Positions 15,661-25,200 of a DNA stretch of 52,505 nucleotides are shown here, one piece after another. The position numbers were made by a program, and so were the translations under genes. The notes beneath the pieces are model-generated. The model saw only the letters and a list, made by a program, of their open reading frames with translations. It did no database searches and was not told the origin of the DNA. Source of the DNA: Alphaproteobacteria bacterium (GTDB lineage Bacteria > Pseudomonadota > Alphaproteobacteria > UBA2966 > CAIVPW01); NCBI GenBank assembly GCA_016869235.1, contig VGER01000007.1, positions 1 through 52,505 on the forward strand. Reading direction: 5' to 3'. Each line of letters begins with the position of its first letter. Position 1 is the stretch's first letter.

Positions 15661-16748
15661 ACCCGCGCAATTCGACTCAGCGCATCGGCATTGTCCTGTT
15701 CAACCTGGGCGGGCCCGACCGTCCGGAAGCGGTGCTGCCGTTCCTGCGCAATCTGTTTCGCGACCCGGCGATCCTGCGCGTGCCCGGCTTGGTGCGCGTG
15801 CTGTTGGCCGAGGCGATCGCGCGCCGGCGTGCGCCGGTGGCACGCGAAATCTATTCGCGCATCGGTGGGCGCTCGCCGATCGTTCCGGAGACCGAAGCAC
15901 AAGCGCGCGCTCTCGAAGCGGCGGTGCAACACATCGTACCGAACAGCGAGGTGAAGGCGTTCGTCGTCATGCGCTATTGGCATCCGCGCGCCGGTGATGT
16001 CGCCGCCGCTGTGCAAGCGTTCAAGCCCGATCGCGTCGTGCTGCTGCCGCTCTATCCGCAGTTCTCGACCACGACGACGGAGTCCTCGCTTGCCGAATGG
16101 CAGCGCATGGCCGTGACCGCAAAGACGGTCGCGCTCGTGGCGCGCACCTCCATCATCGGCTGCTACGGCGCCGAGGCGTGGTTCGTGAAAGCATACGCCG
16201 ACGTCATCCGGCCGGTGCTGGAGCAGGCGCGCGCAAAGGGCAATCCCCGCGTCCTCTTTTCGGCGCACGGACTGCCGCAGCGCATCGCCGACGCAGGCGA
16301 TCCCTATCTGCTGCACACCCAGCAGACGGCGGCGGCGGTGGCAGCGGAGATCGGCCTGGTCGCCGCGAACTGGCGGTTGTGCTACCAGAGCCGCGTCGGC
16401 CGGCTGGCGTGGATCGGTCCCTCCACCGAGGAGGAGGTGCACCGCGCCGGCGCCGATCGCGTGCCGGTGGTGGTGACGCCGATCTCGTTCGTCTCGGAGC
16501 ACTCGGAGACATTGGTTGAGCTCGACATCGAGCTGCGCGAGGCGGCGCTGAGGGCCGGCGTGCCGGCGTATTTTCGCGCGCCGGCGGTGGGTACCAACGC
16601 CGCCTTCATCGACGGCCTCGCGACTCTCGTGCAGCGTTCGTTGAGCGGAGCGTTGGGCGCGTGTCCGTTGCATGCCGGACGGCGCTGCCCGCGCGGCTTG
16701 TGTGTCGCCACCAACACCCGCGGCTTCAAAGTGCCGGCGCGAGCGTGA
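15657..16748 (+). CDS. hemH: Ferrochelatase
   Basis: Inserts Fe2+ into protoporphyrin IX, the final haem step. GIVLFNLGGPD opens the protein, YPQFSTTTTESS is conserved, the metal-site histidine is in LFSAHGLPQRI, and the second domain has TPISFVSEHSETLVELD. It is 363 residues long. The C-terminus carries three cysteines (about 336, 344, 349; CPLHAGRRCPRGLC), possible [2Fe-2S] ligands as in some alphaproteobacterial ferrochelatases. The fourth ligand is not obvious. Confidence 0.95.
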   Translation: MNPRNSTQRIGIVLFNLGGPDRPEAVLPFLRNLFRDPAILRVPGLVRVLLAEAIARRRAPVAREIYSRIGGRSPIVPETEAQARALEAAVQHIVPNSEVKAFVVMRYWHPRAGDVAAAVQAFKPDRVVLLPLYPQFSTTTTESSLAEWQRMAVTAKTVALVARTSIIGCYGAEAWFVKAYADVIRPVLEQARAKGNPRVLFSAHGLPQRIADAGDPYLLHTQQTAAAVAAEIGLVAANWRLCYQSRVGRLAWIGPSTEEEVHRAGADRVPVVVTPISFVSEHSETLVELDIELREAALRAGVPAYFRAPAVGTNAAFIDGLATLVQRSLSGALGACPLHAGRRCPRGLCVATNTRGFKVPARA

Positions 16749-16755
16749 GAATCGC

Positions 16756-17205
16756 ATGAGCTTCCTGGCGGACTATCCGTGGCGGCAGATCGTCACCGCG
16801 CTGCACGTGATCTCGGTGATCGCGTGGATGGCGGGCATGCTGTATCTGCCGCGCCTGTTCGTCTATCACGCCGACACCGCGGTCGGCTCGGACAAGTCCG
16901 AGACGTTCAAGGTCATGGAGCGGCGCCTGCTGCGCGGCATCATCAACCCGGCGATGATCGCCGCGTGGACATTCGGCCTGCTGCTGGTGTTCACGCCCGG
17001 CGTGGTGGATTGGAGCCGCGCCTATGCGTGGGTGAAAGCCGCCGCGGTGATCGCCATGAGCGCGCTGCACGGCAACTTGTCGCGCTGGCGCAAGGACTTC
17101 GAGGCGGACCGCAACAAGAGGCCGGCGCGCTTCTATCGCATCGTCAACGAGGTGCCGACGGTGCTGATGATCGTCATCGTCTTCACCATCTTCCTGAAAT
17201 ACTGA
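16756..17205 (+). CDS. hemJ: Protoporphyrinogen IX oxidase, HemJ type
   Basis: A 149-residue membrane protein with four hydrophobic spans. The conserved histidine is in ALHVISVIAWMAGMLYLPRLFVYH, the basic loop is MERRLLRGIINPAM, and the conserved Lys lies in AWVKAAAVIAMSALHGNLSRWRKDF. HemJ oxidises protoporphyrinogen in bacteria that lack HemG and HemY. It completes the hemE-hemH-hemJ set, 7 bases after hemH. Confidence 0.93.
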   Translation: MSFLADYPWRQIVTALHVISVIAWMAGMLYLPRLFVYHADTAVGSDKSETFKVMERRLLRGIINPAMIAAWTFGLLLVFTPGVVDWSRAYAWVKAAAVIAMSALHGNLSRWRKDFEADRNKRPARFYRIVNEVPTVLMIVIVFTIFLKY

Positions 17206-17242
17206 CCGCCGTCACACCGCCGCCTCTTCCCCCTCCGCACGT

Positions 17243-17271
17243 TTGACTCGGGCGACATGTTCGCCTTAAAT
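17243..17271 (+). promoter_or_regulatory. Likely rho promoter
   Basis: TTGACT, a spacer of exactly 17 bases and TTAAAT lie in the hemJ-rho gap. Transcription would start near 17279, leaving a leader of about 145 bases before rho. A leader of that size is consistent with the attenuation by which Rho controls its own gene in other bacteria, although no leader peptide is seen here. Confidence 0.55.
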
Positions 17272-17423
17272 GGAGGGGTAAGCACTGCGGGCGCCCACCT
17301 GCCCGTTTCTCCGCCAAGTCCCGTCGCTGCTCGGGGCCCCTCGCGGCACTTCTTTCCGGAAATCCCGAGCATTGCGGCCCGAATCCCCGCCCGAATCCTA
17401 GGCTCCGAATCCCCCGGCCGCCC

Positions 17424-18677
17424 ATGAACCTCCAAGAACTGAAGCGCAAGTCGCCGACCGAGCTTCTGGCGTTTGCCGAGGCGCACAACGTCGAGAACGC
17501 CAACTCGCTCAGGACGCAGGACATGATGTTCGCGATCCTCAAGCAGCTGGCCGAGGACAACATCGAGATCACCGGCACGGGCGTGCTGGAGATCCTCCAG
17601 GACGGCTTCGGGTTCCTGCGCTCGCCGGAGTCGAACTACCTGCCGGGCCCGGACGACATCTACGTCTCTCCGAGCCAGGTGCGGCGCTTCGCGCTGCGCA
17701 CCGGCGACACGGTGGAAGGCGAGATCCGTGCGCCCAAGGAAGGCGAGCGCTACTTCGCGCTGCTCAGGGTCAAGAGCATCAACTTCGAAGAGACCGAGAA
17801 GGTCCGCCACAAGGTCAACTTCGACAACCTGACGCCGCTTTACCCCGAGAAGCGGCTGAAGATGGAGATCGACAAGGCGCCGGGCGATCCCTCCGCGCGC
17901 GTCATCGACCTCATCTGTCCGCTCGGCAAGGGACAGCGCGGGCTCATCGTCGCGCCGCCGCGCACCGGCAAGACGATGATGCTGCAGAACATCGCGCACT
18001 CGATCAGCCACAACCATCCCGAGGTGTACCTGATCGTGCTGCTCATCGACGAGCGGCCGGAGGAAGTCACCGACATGAAGCGCTCGGTGAACGGCGAGGT
18101 GGTGTCCTCGACGTTCGACGAGCCGGCGTCGCGCCACGTGCAGGTCGCCGAGATGGTGATCGCCAAGGCGAAGCGCCTGGTGGAGTACGGCCGCGACGTC
18201 GTGATCTTGCTCGACTCTATCACGCGTCTCGCGCGCGCCTACAACACCGTCGTGCCGTCCTCGGGCAAGGTGCTGACCGGCGGCGTCGACGCCAATGCGC
18301 TGCAGCGGCCGAAGCGCTTCTTCGGCGCGGCGCGCAACATCGAGAACGGCGGCTCGCTCACCATCATCGCCACCGCGCTGATCGACACCGGCAGCCGCAT
18401 GGACGAGGTGATTTTCGAGGAGTTCAAGGGCACCGGTAACTCGGAAATCATCCTCGACCGCAAGCTGTCCGACAAGCGCACCTGGCCGGCGATCGACATC
18501 ACGCGCTCCGGCACGCGCAAGGAAGAGCTGCTCGTCGACAAGGGCACGTTGTCGAAGATGTGGGTGCTGCGCCGCATCCTGATGCCGATGGGCGTGGTGG
18601 ACTCGATGGAGTTCCTGCTCTCCAAGCTCAAGGGCACCAAGACCAACGCCGAGTTCTTCGACTCGATGAACGCGTAG
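17424..18677 (+). CDS. rho: Transcription termination factor Rho
   Basis: A 417-residue hexameric RNA helicase. It has the N-terminal helical domain [20 protein letters not shown], the cold-shock-like RNA site ([19 protein letters not shown]), Walker [15 protein letters not shown], Walker [18 protein letters not shown], the Q-loop and the closing VDSMEFLL. It follows hemJ as in most alphaproteobacterial origins. It has its own promoter and a leader of about 150 bases. Confidence 0.97.
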   Translation: MNLQELKRKSPTELLAFAEAHNVENANSLRTQDMMFAILKQLAEDNIEITGTGVLEILQDGFGFLRSPESNYLPGPDDIYVSPSQVRRFALRTGDTVEGEIRAPKEGERYFALLRVKSINFEETEKVRHKVNFDNLTPLYPEKRLKMEIDKAPGDPSARVIDLICPLGKGQRGLIVAPPRTGKTMMLQNIAHSISHNHPEVYLIVLLIDERPEEVTDMKRSVNGEVVSSTFDEPASRHVQVAEMVIAKAKRLVEYGRDVVILLDSITRLARAYNTVVPSSGKVLTGGVDANALQRPKRFFGAARNIENGGSLTIIATALIDTGSRMDEVIFEEFKGTGNSEIILDRKLSDKRTWPAIDITRSGTRKEELLVDKGTLSKMWVLRRILMPMGVVDSMEFLLSKLKGTKTNAEFFDSMNA

Positions 18678-18701
18678 GACGCGTTCGGTCCGACACTGGC
18701 G

Positions 18702-20840
18702 CTACCGCTCGAGCGCGTCCTTGAGCGGCTTCAGGAACTCCGCATAGTTCTTCGCGTTGCCGACGCGGGCGGACGTCAGCGGCTCGCGCAAGCGGCGCTT
18801 GCTTTGCGTCGGCACCGGCCGGGCGAGCTCGGCGCAGCGCAGCACCTGCGGCTCCCACCCAAGGCCCACGGCAGCCAGCAGCGCCTTCGCCGTGGCTTCT
18901 GGTGAGGCCACCAGATCCTCATACTTGATCTCGGGCAGCGCCCCGAGCGTGCGCCAATGCGCCATCAGGCGCTGGTGCTCGCGCCAGTACACGCCCAGCG
19001 CAGCGAGGTCGGATGGGAACGGGTGGTCGCCCGGCAGTTGGTTGGCGAAGATCGACAACAGCGTGTCGAGCGGATCGCGCGTGACGTGCACCACGGCGGC
19101 GCGGGGGAACATCAGGCGCGCAAGGCCGATGAACTGCCAGTGCGGGGCGCTCTTGTCGGCGACGCGCTTGGCGTTCGACGCGTGGCGCTGGCGCAGCGCG
19201 ACGAAGTCATCGGCGATGGGCTTGCCGACCTCGGCGGTGAGGTCGCGCAGGCACTCCGGGTACTCGACCTTGGCGCTGGCGGCGACGCTCGGCTGGCCGG
19301 CGAGTGAGGCGAGGTCGCCCCAGCCGGGCTCGCTCTTGGGCTGTACCAGCGCCGGCAGGCGGCGGGCCAGCACGGTGAGATCCTGCACCTCGCCGAGGCC
19401 CCAGCCCCGGGTGTGGGCGGCGATCATGCGCTCGGTGATCGAGAGGCCGGCGCGCGGCAGGCCGACGAGGAACACCGGTAGGTCCGATTCGCTGCCCTGA
19501 TCGCGGTGCGCGGCGAGGAACTCGGGCGTGAAGAAGGCGATCTGCCGCGCGATGGTGGCGCGGAAGGCGGCCATGTCGAAGGCCTGCCAGCCGGCGCGCT
19601 GCTTGTTGCCGGCGGCGAAGTTCTCGAAGGCGCGCGCGTAATCGCCGCGCGCGTCGTAGAGGCGGCCGAGCGCCAAATGGGCGCCGAAGCGGTGCAGCGG
19701 CACGCGCCGCTCGTCGTTTGCCACGACGGTGAGGCGATCCTCATGCTCGCGCGCGAGGTCCTTGCCGTGGATGTCCACCAGGCTGACGAGCGCGACGACG
19801 TTCTCCGGCTGGCGGCCGAGCACGCGCTCGAACTGCGCCGCCGCCTCGCTGAACTTGCCGAGACGCGCCAAGAGGTCGCCGAGCTGCAGGGCGATGCCCT
19901 CGGAGGGACGCGCCTCGAAGGAGGCGCGCATCACCTGCATTGCTTCATCGGACGCGCCGGAGTTCACCAGCGCCTCGGCGAGGTTCGAGGCGATGAACGG
20001 CTCGCCGTGCGAATCCTTGAGCGCCTGGCGCAGCTGCTCCACCGCCTCGTGCGGACGGTTGCCGTGGCGCAGCGCGAGACCGTAGTTCGAGCGCGGCGGG
20101 ACCATCTTCGGTCCCTCCTTGAGAAGGCGCTGAAACAGGGTGTACGCCTCGTCGAGCTGGCGCACCTGCATGAGCGACGTCGCCAGGCCGTACAGGGCGT
20201 CGGGATGATCGGGCTGCAGGCGCAGCACGGCGCGGAACTGCTCGACGGCCTCCGCGTGCTCGCCGTTGTTCGCCAGGGCGACGCCGAGGTTCTGCTGCAT
20301 CTCCGCCGACTCGGGCGCGAGCGCCGCCGCCTTGCGCAACTGGCGCATCGACTCCTCGCGCTCGCCGAGATGGAACAGCACGCCGGCGAAGGTGTTGCGC
20401 ACATGCGCGGATTCCGGGTTGATCTTCACCGCGCGCTCGAGGTGTTTGGCGGCGGCCTTCAAGTCGCCGGCGTCGAGCTCGGTGAGCGCGAGGTTGTAGC
20501 GCGCGTCCATCGAGCTCGGCTTGAGGTCCACCGCCTTGCGCAGGGCGACGCGCGCCTCGGGCATCTTGCGCATGGCGCGATAGGCCATGCCGAGGGTGAG
20601 CTGCGCGTCGTGGTGGCTCGGCTGCAGCGCAACCACGCGCTGCATGTAGCGCGCGCTGTCGGCGTACTGGTGCGCGCGGTACGCCACCGCGCCGAGCAGG
20701 TACAACGCCTCGGGGTTGTTCGGGTAGGCCGAAAGCACCTGGCGCACCAGGGTCTCGGCATCCTGGAGGCGCGCCTCCTGGTAGGCGATGCGGGCGTCGG
20801 CCATCACCGCGCCCATTTCGAACGACAGGGCTTTGCTCAC
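18702..20840 (-). CDS. Tetratricopeptide-repeat protein with C-terminal sulfotransferase domain
   Basis: About 712 residues. Residues 10-430 are tandem TPR helices (for example ALYLLGAVAYRAHQYADSARYMQRV). A sulfotransferase-3-type domain begins near 452 with PVFLVGLPRAGLSITERMI and contains KYEDLVASPE near the end. The family's sulfonate-binding loop normally reads PRSGTT/S; here it is PRAGLS, so the phosphosulfate (PAPS) site is altered. GTG 20840 overlaps the ogt stop as GTGA, which fixes the start. No signal peptide, and the acceptor is unknown. Confidence 0.85.
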   Translation of the reverse strand: MSKALSFEMGAVMADARIAYQEARLQDAETLVRQVLSAYPNNPEALYLLGAVAYRAHQYADSARYMQRVVALQPSHHDAQLTLGMAYRAMRKMPEARVALRKAVDLKPSSMDARYNLALTELDAGDLKAAAKHLERAVKINPESAHVRNTFAGVLFHLGEREESMRQLRKAAALAPESAEMQQNLGVALANNGEHAEAVEQFRAVLRLQPDHPDALYGLATSLMQVRQLDEAYTLFQRLLKEGPKMVPPRSNYGLALRHGNRPHEAVEQLRQALKDSHGEPFIASNLAEALVNSGASDEAMQVMRASFEARPSEGIALQLGDLLARLGKFSEAAAQFERVLGRQPENVVALVSLVDIHGKDLAREHEDRLTVVANDERRVPLHRFGAHLALGRLYDARGDYARAFENFAAGNKQRAGWQAFDMAAFRATIARQIAFFTPEFLAAHRDQGSESDLPVFLVGLPRAGLSITERMIAAHTRGWGLGEVQDLTVLARRLPALVQPKSEPGWGDLASLAGQPSVAASAKVEYPECLRDLTAEVGKPIADDFVALRQRHASNAKRVADKSAPHWQFIGLARLMFPRAAVVHVTRDPLDTLLSIFANQLPGDHPFPSDLAALGVYWREHQRLMAHWRTLGALPEIKYEDLVASPEATAKALLAAVGLGWEPQVLRCAELARPVPTQSKRRLREPLTSARVGNAKNYAEFLKPLKDALER

Positions 20841-21358
20841 TGGAGACCCAACGGTTGCGGTGCGGGGCGCCGGGCCGCGGGGGCGACGAGCGAGATACCT
20901 TCGTGTTGCAGCAGGAGACGCTTGGTGGGCAATCCACGTCCACCGGAATAGCCGCCGACGCGGCCGTTGGCGGCGAGCACGCGGTGGCACGGCACGGCAA
21001 CGCAGATCGGATTGGCGCCGCAGGCGCCGCCGACGGCGCGCGGGCCGGACTTGATGGTGCGGGCGATGTCGCCGTAGCTCGCGGTCCGCCCCGGCGGGAG
21101 CGCGGCGATGGCGCGCCACACCGCCTGCTGGAAGTGCGTGCCTTCGGCGCGCAGGGGAAAGCCGACCGGCCGGAACGCTCCGGCAAAGTAGTCGTCAAGC
21201 CAGGCGCGGGCGAGGCGCAGCGCGACCGGCTCGCGGCCGCTGGGCGCGGCGCGCGCCGGCTTGCGGCCTTCCAGCCACTGGATGGCGACGATCTCGTCGT
21301 CCTCGGCGCGCACGCAGAGAACGCCGAACGGCGTCTGGTGGAGAGCGCTCGCCGTCAC
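20837..21358 (-). CDS. ogt: Methylated-DNA-[protein]-cysteine S-methyltransferase
   Basis: A 173-residue suicide DNA-repair protein that takes the methyl group from O6-methylguanine. The DNA-binding helix, Arg finger region (GTHFQQAVWRAIAALPPGRTASYGDIAR) and active site VAVPCHRVLAANGRVGGYSGG are complete. GTG 21358 overlaps the stop of the upstream thioredoxin-domain gene (GTGA), and its own stop overlaps the next gene, so the three are coupled. Whether it should be called ogt or ada-like cannot be decided; there is no Ada N-terminal domain. Confidence 0.92.
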   Translation of the reverse strand: MTASALHQTPFGVLCVRAEDDEIVAIQWLEGRKPARAAPSGREPVALRLARAWLDDYFAGAFRPVGFPLRAEGTHFQQAVWRAIAALPPGRTASYGDIARTIKSGPRAVGGACGANPICVAVPCHRVLAANGRVGGYSGGRGLPTKRLLLQHEGISLVAPAARRPAPQPLGLQ

Positions 21359-23433
21359 GACGCGCGCGGCGCCTGCAGGAGCGCGCTGAGCTCGGCCGTG
21401 GTATGCACCGGCAGCGAACAGGTCGTGCCGACGCACACGTACGCGGTCGGCTTGCCACCCACCTGCTGCTTGCCGTGCGCCGGATGGCCGGCGGGCAGCT
21501 CGGCGCCGGGCGGCAGCACCTGCACGACGCGATCGGGACGCGGCGCCCCGAACGCCGCGCCCACCAGCGGATCGTCGTTCTTGGCAATCACCATGATCTG
21601 CTGGGCGCTGATGAGCGCCTCGAAGCTGTTGAGCAGGGTCGCGAACGCCACCGGATACTTGCTCGCCATGCCGCTGAACGCGGCGAGGATGGCCGACGCG
21701 CTCACCCGCGCCGACTGGTTGGCGGTGAGCAAGTGCAGCCGCGCCAGCACGCCGGCGAGGGTGCCGTTGCCCGACGGCTGCGGACCGTCGTTGGCGTGGC
21801 GCGGGCGCACCAGCAGGCGCTCGTCGCCGTGCGCCGACGCATAGAAGAACGAGCCGTCGTTGCCGGCGAAGTCGGTGGCGAGCGTGCGCACCCAGGTGAG
21901 CGCGCGCTCCAGGTACGCGGACTTGCCGGTCGCCTCGTACAAGGCGAGCGCCGCGCGCGCCATGTTGGCGTAGTCGTCGAGGAATCCTTGCGCGCCGGAC
22001 GTGCCGGCGAACGACGAGTGGTAGAGGTTCCCGTCGTCATCGCGCGGATCGCGCGCCAGGCGAGCGGAGCGTGCCTCCGGCACGACGTGGATCTTCACCA
22101 CTACGGCGAAGACGTCTTCGGCGGCCTTCAGCCACGATGGCTCTAGGAACGACGTCGCCGCATTGACCAGAGCCGCGATGGCGAGGCCGTTCCAATCGGC
22201 GAGTACCTTGTCGTCGCGCTCGGGCGGCACGCGCTTGGCGCGGACCGCGAGCAGCTTGTCGCGCGAGCGCGCCAGGCTCGCCTCGCTCGCCGCATCGCCG
22301 AGCGCGATGTTGTGCAGCCGGTTGAGGATGACCTTGGGATGATCGCCCTCGGCCCAGTTGCCGCCGGGAGTGACGTCGTAGGCCTTCTTGAACGCCGGCG
22401 CGTCGGGGCCCAGCACCGCGTCGATCTGGGACTCGGTCCAGACGTAGAAGCGCCCTTCCTCGCCTTCCGAGTCGGCGTCGAAGGACGCGGCGAGCGCGCC
22501 CTCGCCGGTGCGCATCTCGCGCAACAGCCAGGCGATCGTCTCCCGCACGCGCGCCGCGTACAGCGGGCTCTTGGTCGTGCGCCACACCGTGGTGAGCACG
22601 TCGACGAACAGCGCGTTGTCGTAGAGCATCTTCTCGAAGTGCGGCACCAGCCAGCGGTCGTCGACGCAGTAGCGGGCATAGCCGCCGCCGAGGTGGTCGT
22701 AGAGGCCGCCCTGGGACATGCGATCGAGGCTGAGGGTCACCGCGTGGCGCATGGCGCCGACGCCGGTACGGAGGTAGCCGCGCCACACCAGGTCGAGCGC
22801 CGTCAGCTGCGGGAACTTCGGCGCGCCCTGGAGGCCGCCGTCGTGCGGGTCCATGGCGTTGAGCACCGCATTGGCGGCGAGGTCGAGGGTGTTGGCGGAA
22901 AGCTCGGCGCGCGCGCCCTGTGCGGTCGGCTCGCCAAGCGCCATCAGGGCCCGCGCCAGATCCTGGGTGCTGTGGCGCGCCTTGTCGGGCGCCGCCCGGT
23001 ACACGTCAGCGATGGAGCGCAGCACCTGGCCGAAGCTCGGCTTGCCCCATCGCGGCTCGGGCGGGAAGTAGGTGCCGCCCCAGAACGGCACGCCGTCGGC
23101 GGCCAGGAACATGGTCAGCGGCCAGCCGCCCTGTGACTCGAATGCCGACAGCGCCGACTGGTAGACCAGGTCGAGATCGGGACGCTCCTCGCGGTCGACC
23201 TTGACGCAGACGAAGTTCTCGTTCATCAGCCGCGCCGTGTCCTGGTCCTCGAAGCTTTCGTGGGCCATGACGTGGCACCAGTGGCACGCAGCGTAGCCGA
23301 TCGAAAGCAGGATCGGCTTGTGCTCGGCTTCGGCGCGGGCGAACACATCGGGCCCCCATTGCAGCCATTCCACCGGATTGTCCCGGTGCTGGCGCAGGTA
23401 GGGGCTGGTTGCGTTGGCAAGCGCGTTCGGCAT
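21355..23433 (-). CDS. Thioredoxin-domain protein of the DUF255/YyaL (spermatogenesis-associated protein 20) family
   Basis: A 692-residue protein. It starts [21 protein letters not shown], the family's hallmark, then a thioredoxin fold with CHWCHVM (Cys50, Cys53), then a long (alpha/alpha) barrel-like region. This resembles sugar epimerases/glycosidases ([32 protein letters not shown]). The role is unknown; redox or glycan roles have been suggested for relatives. First gene of a leftward coupled trio with ogt and the TPR-sulfotransferase. Confidence 0.88.
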   Translation of the reverse strand: MPNALANATSPYLRQHRDNPVEWLQWGPDVFARAEAEHKPILLSIGYAACHWCHVMAHESFEDQDTARLMNENFVCVKVDREERPDLDLVYQSALSAFESQGGWPLTMFLAADGVPFWGGTYFPPEPRWGKPSFGQVLRSIADVYRAAPDKARHSTQDLARALMALGEPTAQGARAELSANTLDLAANAVLNAMDPHDGGLQGAPKFPQLTALDLVWRGYLRTGVGAMRHAVTLSLDRMSQGGLYDHLGGGYARYCVDDRWLVPHFEKMLYDNALFVDVLTTVWRTTKSPLYAARVRETIAWLLREMRTGEGALAASFDADSEGEEGRFYVWTESQIDAVLGPDAPAFKKAYDVTPGGNWAEGDHPKVILNRLHNIALGDAASEASLARSRDKLLAVRAKRVPPERDDKVLADWNGLAIAALVNAATSFLEPSWLKAAEDVFAVVVKIHVVPEARSARLARDPRDDDGNLYHSSFAGTSGAQGFLDDYANMARAALALYEATGKSAYLERALTWVRTLATDFAGNDGSFFYASAHGDERLLVRPRHANDGPQPSGNGTLAGVLARLHLLTANQSARVSASAILAAFSGMASKYPVAFATLLNSFEALISAQQIMVIAKNDDPLVGAAFGAPRPDRVVQVLPPGAELPAGHPAHGKQQVGGKPTAYVCVGTTCSLPVHTTAELSALLQAPRAS

Positions 23434-23525
23434 GAACCAGATTACGCGAAACAGGTTGCGGCCAGATCCCGAGGACTCAAGGTCCCGGGCCGGTTCCAGC
23501 GGCCAGGTTCCAGAGGAGAGTCCAG

Positions 23526-23861
23526 GTGGCGGAGCCGCTCTTTTACCGCAAGCACGTCTTCGTATGCACCAACCAACGGCCGCCCGATGACCCGCGCGGC
23601 TGCTGCGCCATGAAAGGCTCGGTGGCGCTGCGCAACTACATGAAGGACCGCGCCAAGAAGCTGGGTCTGCATGACGTGCGGATCAACAACGCCGGCTGCC
23701 TCGACCGCTGCGAGTTGGGGCCGAGCGTGGTGATCTATCCCGAAGGCGTCTGGTACACGGCGCGCACCAAGGAGGACATGGACGAGATTCTCCTGCGCCA
23801 TGTGGTTCGGGGCGAGATCGTCGCGCGGCTGCTGATGCCGCCGCGTGCGCCGGCCGCCTAG
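23526..23861 (+). CDS. Thioredoxin-like [2Fe-2S] ferredoxin-domain protein
   Basis: 111 residues. [23 protein letters not shown] and [25 protein letters not shown] give the four-cysteine pattern (C..12..C..C..C) of shethna-type 2Fe-2S proteins and NuoE-like folds. It starts at GTG 23526 behind GAGGAGA. It overlaps or abuts mnmE, which starts 10 bases after its stop. Partner unknown. The link to mnmE (tRNA modification) is conserved in some relatives and may be by co-transcription only. Confidence 0.85.
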   Translation: MAEPLFYRKHVFVCTNQRPPDDPRGCCAMKGSVALRNYMKDRAKKLGLHDVRINNAGCLDRCELGPSVVIYPEGVWYTARTKEDMDEILLRHVVRGEIVARLLMPPRAPAA

Positions 23862-23871
23862 GCCCAGGCTC

Positions 23872-25200
23872 GTGAGCACGGTCTTCGCCCTCTCCAGCGC
23901 CCCCGGGCCGGCCGGCGTCGCCGTGGTGCGGGTGACGGGACCCCAGGCCGGCAAGGCGCTGCGTGCGCTTTCCGGCAAGCTGCCCCGTCCACGCCAGGCG
24001 ACCCTGGCCGCCCTGCGCCGGCCAGTATCCGGCGAGGTCTTGGACCGCGGCTTGGTGCTTTGGTTCCCGGCGCCGGCCAGCGTCACCGGCGAGGACGTGG
24101 CGGAGCTTCAGATCCATGGCGGCCGCGCCGTGGTGCGCGCCGTGCTGGATGCCCTCGCCGCCTTGCCCGGCCTGGCCCAGGCGGAGCCAGGCGATTTCAC
24201 CCGTCGCGCCTTCCAAAACGGCAAGCTCGACCTGACCCAGGTCGAGGCCCTGGCCGACCTGGTGAACGCCGAGACCGAAGGCCAACGGCGTCAGGCACAG
24301 CGGCAGATGGACGGTGAGCTGGGCCAGCGCCTAGAGCGGTGGCGGACCGAGGTCCTGCGCGCCCTCGCCCATGTGGAAGCCGCGATCGACTTCGGCGAGG
24401 ACGAGGTGCCGCCGGCCGAGGTCCTGGCCGGGGTTGCGGCCCGCGTGCATCGCCTGGTCCCCGAAATGGAAGAGGCCCTGGGCGAGGCGCGACGCGGGGA
24501 GCGGCTGCGAACGGGCGTGCAGATTACCATCGTGGGCCCGCCCAACGCCGGCAAGTCGAGCCTTCTCAACGCCATCGCCGGGCGTGACGCCGCCATCGTC
24601 TCGTCCCGGGCCGGCACCACCCGGGACGTGGTCGAGGTGCACCTTGATCTGGCCGGTGTGCCGGTCACTCTGGCGGACACCGCCGGCCTCCGCGAGGCCT
24701 GCGACGAGATCGAAGGCGAAGGAATCCGGCGCGCGGTGGCGAGAAGCGAACAGGCGGACGTCCGGGTGGCGGTCTTCGACGCGGCCGACTGGCCAGCGCT
24801 GGACGAGCGCACTCTGGCCACCGCCGGGCCCGATGCGATGGTCGTAGTCAACAAGGTCGACACGCGGCTGGTACCGGACCGCACCCCCTCGGGACGGCCC
24901 GTATGGCCCGTCTCCGCCAAGACCGGAGCGGGAATTCGCACTTTCGTTCAGGAGCTTGCGCGGCACGCCGGAGAAAGGGCGGGTATGAGCGAGGAGCCCG
25001 GGCTCACGAGCGTTCGCCAAATCGCTGCGGTGCGCGACTGCGTCGAGGCCTTGCGGCGGTTCCTCTCCTGCAGCCAGGAGCTGGCGTTGCGTGCCGAGGA
25101 CCTTCGCCTGGCGGCGCGTGCCCTCGGGCGCGTTACGGGGCGTGTAGATGTCGAGGAGCTGTTGGATGTGGTCTTCCGCGACTTCTGCATCGGCAAGTAA
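23872..25200 (+). CDS. mnmE: tRNA uridine-5-carboxymethylaminomethyl modification GTPase MnmE
   Basis: A 442-residue protein with an N-terminal THF-binding domain ([21 protein letters not shown]), central helical part and inserted G domain (P-loop [12 protein letters not shown], switch DTAGLR, NKVD). It ends with the family motif FCIGK carrying the essential C-terminal cysteine. With MnmG it installs cmnm5U in tRNA wobble positions. GTG 23872 restores the standard start. mnmG overlaps its 3' end by about 35 bases. Confidence 0.95.
   Translation: MSTVFALSSAPGPAGVAVVRVTGPQAGKALRALSGKLPRPRQATLAALRRPVSGEVLDRGLVLWFPAPASVTGEDVAELQIHGGRAVVRAVLDALAALPGLAQAEPGDFTRRAFQNGKLDLTQVEALADLVNAETEGQRRQAQRQMDGELGQRLERWRTEVLRALAHVEAAIDFGEDEVPPAEVLAGVAARVHRLVPEMEEALGEARRGERLRTGVQITIVGPPNAGKSSLLNAIAGRDAAIVSSRAGTTRDVVEVHLDLAGVPVTLADTAGLREACDEIEGEGIRRAVARSEQADVRVAVFDAADWPALDERTLATAGPDAMVVVNKVDTRLVPDRTPSGRPVWPVSAKTGAGIRTFVQELARHAGERAGMSEEPGLTSVRQIAAVRDCVEALRRFLSCSQELALRAEDLRLAARALGRVTGRVDVEELLDVVFRDFCIGK

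Noticed and set aside
23434..23525. tRNA-like or riboswitch-like repeats (GGTTCCAG twice) before the 2Fe-2S gene
   Set aside because: No cloverleaf or consistent stem could be drawn; the repeats are short and probably chance.
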